Of a DNA stretch of 20,073 nucleotides, positions 5,578 through 12,056 are shown in pieces. The notes under the pieces were generated by a model. That model made no database searches. It was not told where the DNA came from and worked only from the letters and a program-made list of their open reading frames with translations. The DNA is from CAG-877 sp045125935 (GTDB taxonomy: Bacteria > Bacillota_I > Bacilli_A > RF39 > UBA660): assembly GCA_045125935.1 (NCBI GenBank), contig JBGVNW010000060.1, positions 1 through 20,073 of the forward strand. Direction: 5' to 3'. Each line of letters opens with the position of its first letter. Position 1 is the first letter of the stretch. The position numbers and the translations under genes were made by a program.

Positions 5578-7191
5578 ATGTTATTAAAAATATTGATTGT
5601 TTTATCGTTTGTATTTGCGATTTTATTTAAATCAAAAAGATTTTTACATATGTTACAACAAAATTTATATAATGAAAATAATCGTTATTTGAAATGGGTA
5701 TTTAAAAATGTTAGACAATTTTGGGATTTAGATATTTTTATTATGGCGATTTCATTAATAGGTGGCTTAGTTACTTATGATTTAGAGAAGTTTTCATTAT
5801 TACTTGGAATAGTTATAATAGGATTAAATGTATTTTTAGGATTAAGTTGGAGAAATCGTATTAAAAATGATCAAAATAAGAAACCTTTAGTTATAACTAA
5901 GAGAGTAAAAAGATTGATAATTACTATTTCAATTTTATATATGATTCCTGTTGTTTTAGGTGTTTTAAATATTAATAATTGTCAACTTGTATGGTTAATG
6001 ATTTTTATGATGAGTGTGATGTTATTCTTAAATCCATTTATTGTATTTGTTGCAAATATTATTAATTATCCGATTGAAAGAGGAGTATACTATTATTATA
6101 AGAGTAAGGCTCAAAAGAAGTTGAAGAGTATGTCTAATTTAAAAATTATTGGTATTACTGGTAGTTATGGAAAGACTAGCTCGAAAAATATTTTAAGTGA
6201 TATTTTAAATGTTAGATATAATGCTTTACCTACACCTAAGAATTTAAATACTTATAATGGTTTGATAATGACTGTTAATAATAATATGGATAAGTTTACG
6301 GATATTTTTATTGCAGAGATGGGGGCTTATGTTAAGGGAGAGATTAAAGGTCTTTGTGATTTAGTTAAGCCTAAATATGGTATTTTGACAACTATTGGAA
6401 CTGCACATTTAGAGTCATTTGGTAGTGAAGAGAATATTATTTCTGGTAAGTTTGAACTTATAGAATCTTTACCTAGTGATGGTTTTGCTATATTAAATGG
6501 AGATGATTCAAAACAAGTTAATTATAAGTTAAAAAATAAAGTAAAAACTATTTGGATTGGTATTGACAATAAAGATGTTGATGTAAGAGCATGTAATATT
6601 AAGTGTTCTTCTAAGGGAACTAGTTTTGATGTTATATTTGGTGATGGAAAAGAAAAATATAAGTTTGAAACTAAATTACTTGGGAAACATAATGTTTATA
6701 ATATTTTAGCAGGTATTGCTTGTGGCATTGAATTTGGTATTGAAATTGAAGAGTTACAAGCAGCTGTTAAGATGGTTAGACCAGTAGAACATCGACTTGA
6801 ATTAAAAAAATTAGGATTATTTTATCAAATTGATGATGCCTATAATTCTAATCCAGTTGGAGCAAAAAGTGCTTGTGAAGTATTAGGAATGATGGATGGA
6901 ATTAGGGTTGTTGTGACTCCTGGAATGATTGAGTTAGGTGAAAAAGAGGCCTATTATAATAAAGAGTTTGGTAAACAAATTGCAAGTGTTGCAGATTATG
7001 CTGTTTTAATAGGTGAAAAGAGAACTAAACCAATATATGAAGGGTTATTAAGTCAAGGCTTTGATAAGGATAATGTTATAGTATATAATGATGTTAGAGA
7101 AGCATATACTTTTATTAATAGCTTAAGTGATGGTAAAAATGAGATTTTTGCATTATTTGAAAATGATTTACCAGATACATATAATGAGTAG
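5578..7191 (+). CDS. murF: MurF-like Mur ligase with N-terminal membrane domain
   Basis: A 537-residue protein. Residues 1-165 are hydrophobic with about five membrane segments (2-18, 53-66, 72-90, 112-130, 136-161). The rest is a Mur ligase: ATP-binding IGITGSYGKTSSK (191-203), central-domain AEMGAYVKGE (246-255) and TIGTAHLESFG (272-282), C-terminal VEHRLE (403-408) and DDAYNSNP (419-426), the last typical of MurF. MurF adds D-Ala-D-Ala to UDP-MurNAc-tripeptide, the last cytoplasmic precursor step. Usual MurF is about 450 residues and soluble; the extra membrane part would place it beside MraY and MurG. AGGAGG lies 6 bases before the ATG. The ddl gene that makes its substrate follows 11 bases later. 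A related Mur ligase with another amino-acid substrate is the alternative. Confidence 0.88.
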   Translation: MLLKILIVLSFVFAILFKSKRFLHMLQQNLYNENNRYLKWVFKNVRQFWDLDIFIMAISLIGGLVTYDLEKFSLLLGIVIIGLNVFLGLSWRNRIKNDQNKKPLVITKRVKRLIITISILYMIPVVLGVLNINNCQLVWLMIFMMSVMLFLNPFIVFVANIINYPIERGVYYYYKSKAQKKLKSMSNLKIIGITGSYGKTSSKNILSDILNVRYNALPTPKNLNTYNGLIMTVNNNMDKFTDIFIAEMGAYVKGEIKGLCDLVKPKYGILTTIGTAHLESFGSEENIISGKFELIESLPSDGFAILNGDDSKQVNYKLKNKVKTIWIGIDNKDVDVRACNIKCSSKGTSFDVIFGDGKEKYKFETKLLGKHNVYNILAGIACGIEFGIEIEELQAAVKMVRPVEHRLELKKLGLFYQIDDAYNSNPVGAKSACEVLGMMDGIRVVVTPGMIELGEKEAYYNKEFGKQIASVADYAVLIGEKRTKPIYEGLLSQGFDKDNVIVYNDVREAYTFINSLSDGKNEIFALFENDLPDTYNE

Positions 7192-7202
7192 GAGGAATTT
7201 GT

Positions 7203-8426
7203 ATGAGAATTAAGTTAGGTGTAATTTTTGGTGGCGAAACAGTAGAACATGAGGTTAGTATTATTTCGGCTATCCAAGCAATGAATAAAATTGATCAGGA
7301 AAAATATGAAGTTATACCAATATATATTACTAAAGATAGAGAATGGTATACTGGAGATATGTTAAAAGATATTGAATTTTATCAAGATTTATCTTTAATT
7401 AAAAGATATACTGATAATGTAGTTTTATATTATCGTGATGGAAGTTTTGTATTACAAAAGAAGAATGGTTTATTTAAGAAAATTGTTAAGGAAATTGATA
7501 TTGCATTTCCAATTGTACATGGTACAAATGTTGAAGATGGTGTATTACAAGGGTATTTACAATCAATAGGTATGCCGTTTGTTGGAGGAAATGTTTATGC
7601 TTCAGTTGTTGGTCAAGATAAGGCTTTCATGAAAGATATTTGGAAGGAAGCAGAATTACCAATGACTAAGTATGTTTGGTTCTATGATGCTGATTATAAA
7701 CGCGATAGCGAAGAGATTGTAGAATTAGTTTCTAAGTTAGAGTATCCAGTTATTGTTAAACCTGCTACTACTGGATCAAGTGTAGGTATTAATGTTTGTG
7801 ATAATGATGGGGCTTTAATTGATGCGATAGATGAGGCAATTCAATATGATTCAAAGATTGTTGTTGAAGAAGTTGTTAAAAACTTAAAAGAAGTTAATAT
7901 TGCTGTTATGGGTAATTATGAACATCAAAAAGTTAGTGAAATTGAAGAAGTATTATCTGGTAATAAATTCTTAACTTTTACTGATAAATATATTGGTGGA
8001 GGAAAAGGTAAATTAAAAGGATGCAAAGGTTCTGCTAAGACTTCTAAAGGGATGGCTTCTACTAATAGAAAATTACCTGCTGATTTAAGTAAAGATACTC
8101 GTAGTCAAGTAGAGGAAATTGCGATAAAAGCATTTAAAGCTTTAGGATCTTCTGGTAACTGTAGAATTGACTTTTTAATAGATGAAGAGACAAATAAAGT
8201 TTATATTAATGAAATTAATTCTATTCCTGGTAGTTTAGCTTTCTATTTATGGGATGCTAAGGGTATTAATTTTACTTCTGTTTTAGATGAAATGATTAAT
8301 ATTGGAATTAAAGATTATAAGAAACGTACTAGTAAGACTCATTCATTTGATTCAAATATTTTACAAGGATTTGCGGCTAATGGTGGGGTAAAAGGTATGA
8401 AAGGAGTTAAAGGAAAGTTAAGATAG
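7203..8426 (+). CDS. ddl: D-alanine--D-alanine ligase
   Basis: A 407-residue ATP-grasp enzyme that joins two D-Ala for MurF. Seen: GVIFGGETVEHEVSIISA (6-23), FPIVHGTNVEDGVLQGY (102-118), YPVIVKPATTGSSVGI (181-196), SKGMASTNRKLPADL (281-295), CRIDF (320-324) and INEINSIPGS (335-344), the last two carrying the metal ligands (D323, E337, N339). It is some 40 residues longer than usual. Part is a Lys-Gly-rich insertion in the active-site loop region (265-282) and part a similar C-terminal tail (GGVKGMKGVKGKLR). AGGAGGA precedes the ATG by 6 bases. D-Ala-D-Ala is the default product; a D-Lac or D-Ser variant cannot be excluded by eye. Confidence 0.92.
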   Translation: MRIKLGVIFGGETVEHEVSIISAIQAMNKIDQEKYEVIPIYITKDREWYTGDMLKDIEFYQDLSLIKRYTDNVVLYYRDGSFVLQKKNGLFKKIVKEIDIAFPIVHGTNVEDGVLQGYLQSIGMPFVGGNVYASVVGQDKAFMKDIWKEAELPMTKYVWFYDADYKRDSEEIVELVSKLEYPVIVKPATTGSSVGINVCDNDGALIDAIDEAIQYDSKIVVEEVVKNLKEVNIAVMGNYEHQKVSEIEEVLSGNKFLTFTDKYIGGGKGKLKGCKGSAKTSKGMASTNRKLPADLSKDTRSQVEEIAIKAFKALGSSGNCRIDFLIDEETNKVYINEINSIPGSLAFYLWDAKGINFTSVLDEMINIGIKDYKKRTSKTHSFDSNILQGFAANGGVKGMKGVKGKLR

Positions 8427-8439
8427 ACTTTCCTTTTTT
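8409..8439 (+). terminator. terminator-like hairpin spanning the ddl stop codon
   Basis: AAAGGAAAGT (8409-8418), loop of 8, ACTTTCCTTT (8427-8436), then T to 8439. The left arm encodes the last residues of Ddl, the stop codon sits in the loop, and the T-run ends 4 bases before the next ATG. A terminating ribosome should keep the left arm open, so its strength may depend on translation. Confidence 0.75.
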
Positions 8440-8443
8440 CTAT

Positions 8444-9040
8444 ATGAAAAAAATTTTATTGTTGATTAGAAAAGAAAATAGTGAGTATGCTAATAAAAAG
8501 TATATTGAAGCGATTGAAAAATTTGGTGGAGAGATAGTTATAATTTATGATTATTATAGTGAAGAGGAATGTTTGAAGCATTTGCAGGAAGTTGCTGGGA
8601 TTTTGTTGCCAGGAGGGGATGAAGTAGGAACACTTGATTTCTTTTTAATTAAATATGCACTTGATAATAAATTGAAATTACTTGGAATTTGTCAAGGAAT
8701 GCAATCAATGGCTTTATATGGTAGTAATGATAAATTGGTTGAGATAGGTAATTTAACTCATAAGAAAGATGAGGGATATATTCACGAGGTGTATCTTGTT
8801 CCGAGTAAATTGAAAAGTATTTATGATAGTGATTGTATTATGGTTAATTCCCATCATTTACAGACAGTTTTACGTAGTCATTGTTTTTTTGTTGTTGGTA
8901 AGTCTAGTGATGGTTTGATTGAGGCTATTGAGAGTAGTGGTGATATTTTTCAGATTGGAGTACAATGGCATCCTGAGAGAATGCTCGATTATGATGTAAA
9001 TAGTTGCAACTTATTTAAAAAATTCATTATGGATATTTAA
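8444..9040 (+). CDS. class I glutamine amidotransferase / gamma-glutamyl hydrolase (peptidase C26)
   Basis: A 198-residue protein with the catalytic pattern of the family: oxyanion LPGGDE (55-60), nucleophile Cys83 in LLGICQGMQSMALYG, VNSHHLQTV (134-142), and His176/Glu178 in GVQWHPERM. These features resemble gamma-glutamyl-GABA hydrolase (PuuD) and related C26 enzymes that cut gamma-glutamyl amides in the cytoplasm. It lies 17 bases after ddl with no Shine-Dalgarno: the terminator-like hairpin fills that place. It is therefore either expressed by read-through with weak initiation or started close to its ATG. Its substrate is unknown; a gamma-D-glutamyl wall peptide is a contextual guess. 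Confidence 0.85.
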   Translation: MKKILLLIRKENSEYANKKYIEAIEKFGGEIVIIYDYYSEEECLKHLQEVAGILLPGGDEVGTLDFFLIKYALDNKLKLLGICQGMQSMALYGSNDKLVEIGNLTHKKDEGYIHEVYLVPSKLKSIYDSDCIMVNSHHLQTVLRSHCFFVVGKSSDGLIEAIESSGDIFQIGVQWHPERMLDYDVNSCNLFKKFIMDI

Positions 9041-9046
9041 GTTTAA

Positions 9047-9055
9047 TGTTATACT
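9047..9055 (+). promoter_or_regulatory. extended -10 promoter of the small membrane protein pair
   Basis: TGT TATACT directly after the preceding stop, with only a weak TTATGG at the -35 place. The start would be near 9062, about 18 bases before the TTG start codon. Confidence 0.5.
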
Positions 9056-9079
9056 GCTGTTATAGGATGGTGATACTGT

Positions 9080-9643
9080 TTGCGAAAGAATATTAGGACG
9101 GGGCTTTTATTTATATCTATTTTTTATATAATATCCGTGTGTTGTTTGATGATTGTTAATATAAGTTTATCATCTTCATCGGTAGAACTTCATGATGATA
9201 AAGAAAATATTAAGAAGTTGAACACTTTAAAGCAGGAAGTATTATTGTTAGAAGACAATAGTTGTAGTAATGTTGTTAATGAACTGATTAAATATTATGA
9301 AAAGACATCTTATGATGGAATGGTTAATCTTAAAGAGTTGTATGACTCAAAAATAGATAATAGTGGATTTTTAGGTTATTATACTGATTTAAAAGATTCT
9401 TGTAATTTAACAGAAGAAGATAATGATAAATATAGTTTTTCTGATTTGTTTATAACTACGACTATTCAAAATGAGGAAATATATCAAAGATATTTATATC
9501 AATATGAATTAGGAGTAAAAGATTTATATTTTAGATCGGTTGTGGAACCTAATCTTAATAATACAGAATATAGAATTAGAAAAAAATCTGAGTTAAAAAT
9601 TATTTCTAATGTAATTGAAATGGTTAAGGAGAGGGGAGTTTAA
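9080..9643 (+). CDS. membrane-anchored protein, unknown function
   Basis: A 187-residue protein beginning at TTG 9080, supported by the AGGATGGTGA region (9064-9073) just upstream. One hydrophobic helix (about 8-30, containing CC at 21-22) follows a basic start (RKNIR). The remaining 155 residues are acidic and polar, probably helical, and should face outside. There is no usual lipobox and no recognised domain. The stop is directly followed by the GTG of the next gene, so the two are cotranscribed. Confidence 0.7.
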   Translation: MRKNIRTGLLFISIFYIISVCCLMIVNISLSSSSVELHDDKENIKKLNTLKQEVLLLEDNSCSNVVNELIKYYEKTSYDGMVNLKELYDSKIDNSGFLGYYTDLKDSCNLTEEDNDKYSFSDLFITTTIQNEEIYQRYLYQYELGVKDLYFRSVVEPNLNNTEYRIRKKSELKIISNVIEMVKERGV

Positions 9644-10033
9644 GTGAGTAATAGTAAAAAATATATTATTTTATATTATGCATGTTTTTTAGTAACTATT
9701 TGTTCATATTTACTTTTAGATACTAAAATAACTGTGTTTTCTACAAGTTTTTTCTCTTCTGGAGCAATGGTTTTATCTTTTATTCTTAATTTTATATTTG
9801 TAGTTGTGTTTAGTATTTTTCTAGTTATGAAGAGAAAGTTACTTAAAGTTAATTTAGCTTTTCCAATTTTGTATTTATTATTTTTTGGATTTGTTTTATT
9901 TTTTTCTATAATGTATGATGATAGATTGATTTTATCGGTTGTTCATTATCATTATTACTTTATGTTTGTTTTAGTTGATTATTTATTACTAAATATTTAT
10001 TCAATTATTTCTTTCAAGAAAAAGACAAAATAA
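9644..10033 (+). CDS. four-helix membrane protein, unknown function
   Basis: A 129-residue, very hydrophobic protein with four predicted membrane segments (about 7-25, 38-62, 71-90, 101-123) and a basic C-terminal end (SFKKKTK). It starts at GTG 9644, with AAGGAGAGGGGAG (9626-9638) as an unusually purine-rich ribosome site, and touches the stop of the gene before it. No family is recognised. The pairing with a membrane-anchored partner suggests a small envelope complex. Confidence 0.7.
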   Translation: MSNSKKYIILYYACFLVTICSYLLLDTKITVFSTSFFSSGAMVLSFILNFIFVVVFSIFLVMKRKLLKVNLAFPILYLLFFGFVLFFSIMYDDRLILSVVHYHYYFMFVLVDYLLLNIYSIISFKKKTK

Positions 10034-10052
10034 AAACGACTTTGGTCGTTTT
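10033..10052. terminator. bidirectional terminator between convergent genes
   Basis: AAAACGAC (10033-10040), loop TTTG, GTCGTTTT (10045-10052). The stop codon of the plus gene (10031-10033) touches its left edge and that of the minus gene (10055-10053) directly follows it, so the hairpin fills the whole 19-base gap. Confidence 0.8.
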
Positions 10053-10727
10053 TTAGTGTGACATTTGTTGAGCTTTTTTGGCAAGTGTTAATACTTTTCC
10101 ATTTGTTGCTGCAGTATCTTCTTTACGTAGGATAGTTTCTACTGGTTCTGTAACTTTTAAGTTTGCTTTTTCACTTAGTCTTTTGATTTCTTTAATTTCA
10201 TCTAAATGGTAACTTTCAACTGGAGATATTTCACAACAGTCTAGACATTCTGTTGCGAAGTAACCAAAGTTTGGCCAAGTGTTTTTAATTAATGTACGTA
10301 GTGATTGTTTGTCCAATTGACTTTGTTCTAATTGAGTTAGAACTGTTCTAGCCATTTGTAGTTGTTCTAATCTTTCTTCTGTTGTTGAACCTAAATGAAA
10401 TAGTTTTAATAAATCAACATCAACATTGTATTGTTGTCCTATTAACATACTTAAGGCAATATCTCTTGGATTGTAGTATAATCGATATATTGAGCGACGG
10501 TCGCTTGTTTCTTTTTTATATGTTCCAGTAAAATTTGTTCTCATATCTATTGAGCTTGTTTCATTTAGTGAGAACATTCCCAGTGATTGAAAATTTTTAG
10601 TATCTTGTAATTCAGTTAGAAGTTGATTATATAATTTTTCGTCTGCTATAGAAAAAACTCCTTTTGTAATTATAGTTGGTTCTTCTTCTCTAATTACCCA
10701 TATGTCACTATCATGCATTTTTTTCAT
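10053..10727 (-). CDS. unrecognised 224-residue protein
   Basis: A soluble-looking protein without signal peptide or membrane helix. A mixed N-terminal half is followed by a helical stretch with an acidic, Gln-rich run (TEERLEQLQMARTVLTQLEQ, 116-135), a cysteine group CLDCC (161-165) and a basic C-terminal end. It is richer in Gln, Thr, Glu and Ala and poorer in Asn and Lys than its neighbours. AAAGGAAG lies just before the ATG. It stands alone on the minus strand with its own promoter and a shared terminator. I recognise no family; the cysteines could bind metal, but that is a guess. Confidence 0.75.
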   Translation of the reverse strand: MKKMHDSDIWVIREEEPTIITKGVFSIADEKLYNQLLTELQDTKNFQSLGMFSLNETSSIDMRTNFTGTYKKETSDRRSIYRLYYNPRDIALSMLIGQQYNVDVDLLKLFHLGSTTEERLEQLQMARTVLTQLEQSQLDKQSLRTLIKNTWPNFGYFATECLDCCEISPVESYHLDEIKEIKRLSEKANLKVTEPVETILRKEDTAATNGKVLTLAKKAQQMSH

Positions 10728-10760
10728 ATATATCTTCCTTTTTTTGTTTTTTCAATATCT

Positions 10761-10788
10761 ACTATATCATAAGCATTATATAAGTAAA
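10761..10788 (-). promoter_or_regulatory. promoter of the 224-residue protein gene
   Basis: In minus orientation: TTTACT (10788-10783), 16 bases ending in TGA, then TATAGT (10766-10761), an extended -10. The start would be near 10754, a leader of about 27 bases. Confidence 0.5.
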
Positions 10789-10797
10789 AGAACAAAA

Positions 10798-10821
10798 GAT
10801 TAAAAATCAAAGTTTTTAATC
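10798..10821 (-). terminator. terminator-like hairpin, minus strand
   Basis: Inverted repeat GATTAAAAA (10798-10806) and TTTTTAATC (10813-10821), followed on the minus strand by TTTTGTT. It directly overlaps the stop of the possible gene remnant at 10816-10944, as expected for the end of a former gene. Confidence 0.55.
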
Positions 10822-10944
10822 GCTTTGGTCGTCACCAATCCCACTTTCTGCTTCTTTGACTAGATTATTCTCTATTCTCCATTGGCTTAAACTTGCAACA
10901 GTCGCTGCCGTATACTCATCATTTAACAAAATAATACATCCAAC
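10816..10944 (-). pseudogene. possible 3' remnant of a gene
   Basis: In this otherwise gene-free stretch the minus strand holds about 42 open codons (reading NDEYTAATVASLSQWRIENN, then LVKEAESGIGDDQSD) that end at a stop inside a terminator-like hairpin. The local sequence is less AT-rich and more protein-like than the spacer around it. A second frame just upstream reads MNILYILKCGDVICWMYY before two TGA stops, consistent with a frameshift. No start with a ribosome site is present. The family is not recognised. The rest of 10945-11050 shows no gene. Confidence 0.35.
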
Positions 10945-11052
10945 AAATTACATCACCACATTTTAAAATATAGAGAATATTCATCTATACACTTATATTA
11001 TTAGCAATTACTGCGCGTCTTCCTACAAATTTTAGAGAAAATTCCTTATAAA

Positions 11053-11078
11053 CGAAAAAACGACTTTATAGTCGTTTG
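11053..11078 (-). terminator. terminator of tRNA-Lys
   Basis: In minus orientation AAACGAC, loop TATAAA, GTCGTTTTTT. It lies 10 bases past the 3' end of the tRNA. Confidence 0.8.
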
Positions 11079-11087
11079 ATTTTAAAC

Positions 11088-11163
11088 TGGTGGGGCGTTA
11101 GGGATTCGAACCCTAGACCCACTGATTAAGAGTCAGTTGCTCTACCAACTGAGCTAACGCCCC
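11088..11163 (-). tRNA. tRNA-Lys (CTT)
   Basis: Acceptor GGGGCGT pairs with ACGCCCC, followed by A and an encoded CCA. The D-arm reads GCTCAGTTGGTAGAGC. The anticodon arm is ACTGA-CTCTTAA-TCAGT with anticodon CTT (Lys, AAG codons), and the T-arm is TAGGG-TTCGAAT-CCCTA. It is the only minus-strand tRNA here. Confidence 0.95.
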
Positions 11164-11184
11164 AGTTCTTTGTTTGCATATATA

Positions 11185-11213
11185 ATTTTATACTATAATT
11201 TGAATATTTACAA
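11185..11213 (-). promoter_or_regulatory. promoter of tRNA-Lys
   Basis: Minus orientation: TTGTAA (11213-11208), 17 bases, TAAAAT (11190-11185); the start near 11178 is about 15 bases before the tRNA. The remaining spacer 11214-11314 is AT-rich and holds nothing else I can support. Confidence 0.5.
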
Positions 11214-11314
11214 GAGTTTTTTTGTTTTTTTATATTAAATAGGGGTGTATTTTAGAAAAAATAGTTATTTTTTGTATAAATTTTTAATAAAGGGAAAAAA
11301 ATATTAAAAAAGAC

Positions 11315-11344
11315 TTGACTTAAAACATTTATTTATAGTATTCT
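11315..11344 (+). promoter_or_regulatory. upstream promoter of the tRNA Ile-Asn-Glu unit
   Basis: TTGACT (11315-11320), 18 bases, TATTCT (11339-11344). It lies about 90 bases before tRNA-Ile and would give a longer precursor than the second promoter. Confidence 0.5.
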
Positions 11345-11389
11345 ATATTTGCAATTGCGAAAGAGATTTAAAAAAAATCAAATTTAGTA

Positions 11390-11418
11390 TTGCAAAATTC
11401 ATTTGAATATAGTAAAAT
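11390..11418 (+). promoter_or_regulatory. proximal promoter of the tRNA Ile-Asn-Glu unit
   Basis: TTGCAA (11390-11395), 17 bases, TAAAAT (11413-11418), with a start near 11425, 13 bases before tRNA-Ile. It uses the same -10 hexamer as the tRNA-Lys promoter. Confidence 0.6.
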
Positions 11419-11437
11419 GAATAAGTAACTTGTTGAT

Positions 11438-11514
<77 letters not shown>

Positions 11515-11524
11515 AATTATAATT

Positions 11525-11601
11525 GCCTCAATAGCTCAGCTGGTTAGAGCACTTGACTGTTAATCAAGGGGTCCTAGGTTCAAGTCCTAGTTGGGGCGCC
11601 A
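11525..11601 (+). tRNA. tRNA-Asn (GTT)
   Basis: Acceptor GCCTCAA pairs with TTGGGGC (one G-U), followed by G and CCA. The anticodon arm is CTTGA-CTGTTAA-TCAAG with anticodon GTT. It lies 10 bases after tRNA-Ile. Confidence 0.95.
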
Positions 11602-11610
11602 TTTATTTAT

Positions 11611-11687
11611 GGCCAGTTGGTGAAGTGGCTTAACACACTGCCCTTTCACGGCAGCATTCACGGATTCGAATTCCGTACTGGTCACCA
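11611..11687 (+). tRNA. tRNA-Glu (TTC)
   Basis: Acceptor GGCCAGT pairs with ACTGGTC, followed by A and CCA. The anticodon arm is CTGCC-CTTTCAC-GGCAG with anticodon TTC. It is the last tRNA before the terminator. Confidence 0.95.
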
Positions 11688-11698
11688 TTTATGAAGTT

Positions 11699-11724
11699 AA
11701 ACTTGGAGTAATCTAAGTTTTTTT
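11699..11724 (+). terminator. terminator of the tRNA Ile-Asn-Glu unit
   Basis: AAACTTGGA (11699-11707), loop GTAA, TCTAAGTTT (11712-11720) with one G-U pair, then T. It lies 12 bases after tRNA-Glu. Confidence 0.8.
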
Positions 11725-11760
11725 GTTGATAGGAGATAATATGTTTTTGAAAATTATTTA

Positions 11761-11789
11761 TTGACATAATTTTAATTATAATGTAATAT
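11761..11789 (+). promoter_or_regulatory. promoter of tRNA-Ser
   Basis: Perfect TTGACA (11761-11766), 17 bases, TAATAT (11784-11789). The start near 11796 is 18 bases before the tRNA, so tRNA-Ser is transcribed separately from the preceding tRNA unit. Confidence 0.8.
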
Positions 11790-11813
11790 TGTATATGCGG
11801 ACGCACAAGAGTT

Positions 11814-11904
11814 GGAGTAGTACTCAAGAGGCTGAAGAGGCGCCCCTGCTAAGGGTGTAGGTCGGGCAACTGGCGCGCGAGTTCAAATCTCGCCTACTCC
11901 GCCA
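11814..11904 (+). tRNA. tRNA-Ser (GCT)
   Basis: A 91-base gene with the long variable arm of a class II tRNA. Acceptor GGAGTAG pairs with CTACTCC, followed by G and CCA; the anticodon loop centres on GCT (Ser, AGC/AGT codons), and the T-arm loop is TTCAAAT. Confidence 0.95.
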
Positions 11905-11914
11905 TTATAAAATT

Positions 11915-11937
11915 AACCTTGCATTGCAAGGTTTTTT
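11915..11937 (+). terminator. terminator of tRNA-Ser
   Basis: AACCTTGC (11915-11922), loop ATT, GCAAGGTT (11926-11933), then T. Confidence 0.85.
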
Positions 11938-12029
11938 TGTGTGTTTTTTTCAGAATATCTTTATATAAGTTTATTTTTTATTTAAATTTTCAGTATAGAA
12001 ATAAAAAACTGGTTTTTATTCATTTGTTC

Positions 12030-12038
12030 TGATATACT
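12030..12038 (+). promoter_or_regulatory. extended -10 promoter of the glucan synthase gene
   Basis: TGA TATACT with no good -35. The start near 12045 would coincide with the AGGAG ribosome site (12045-12049), leaving only about 12-15 bases of leader, so the true start may lie elsewhere. The rest of 11938-12029 shows no other clear signal. Confidence 0.4.
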
Positions 12039-12056
12039 TTTGATAGGAGTGTTGAT

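Noticed and set aside
631..9040. A dispersed polyamine pathway (GNAT, SpeD-like, PuuD-like)
   Set aside because: The genes are far apart, in separate transcription units, and the GNAT substrate and hydrolase substrate are unknown. The link is too weak to call.
10822..11087. T-box or other riboswitch upstream of the 224-residue gene
   Set aside because: No TGG-N-ACC-GCG core or other conserved riboswitch element is present, and the hairpin here faces away from that gene's start.
11630..11827. Minus-strand open frame across the tRNA-Glu and tRNA-Ser region
   Set aside because: It overlaps two clear tRNA genes and their terminator and promoter, so it is a chance open frame.
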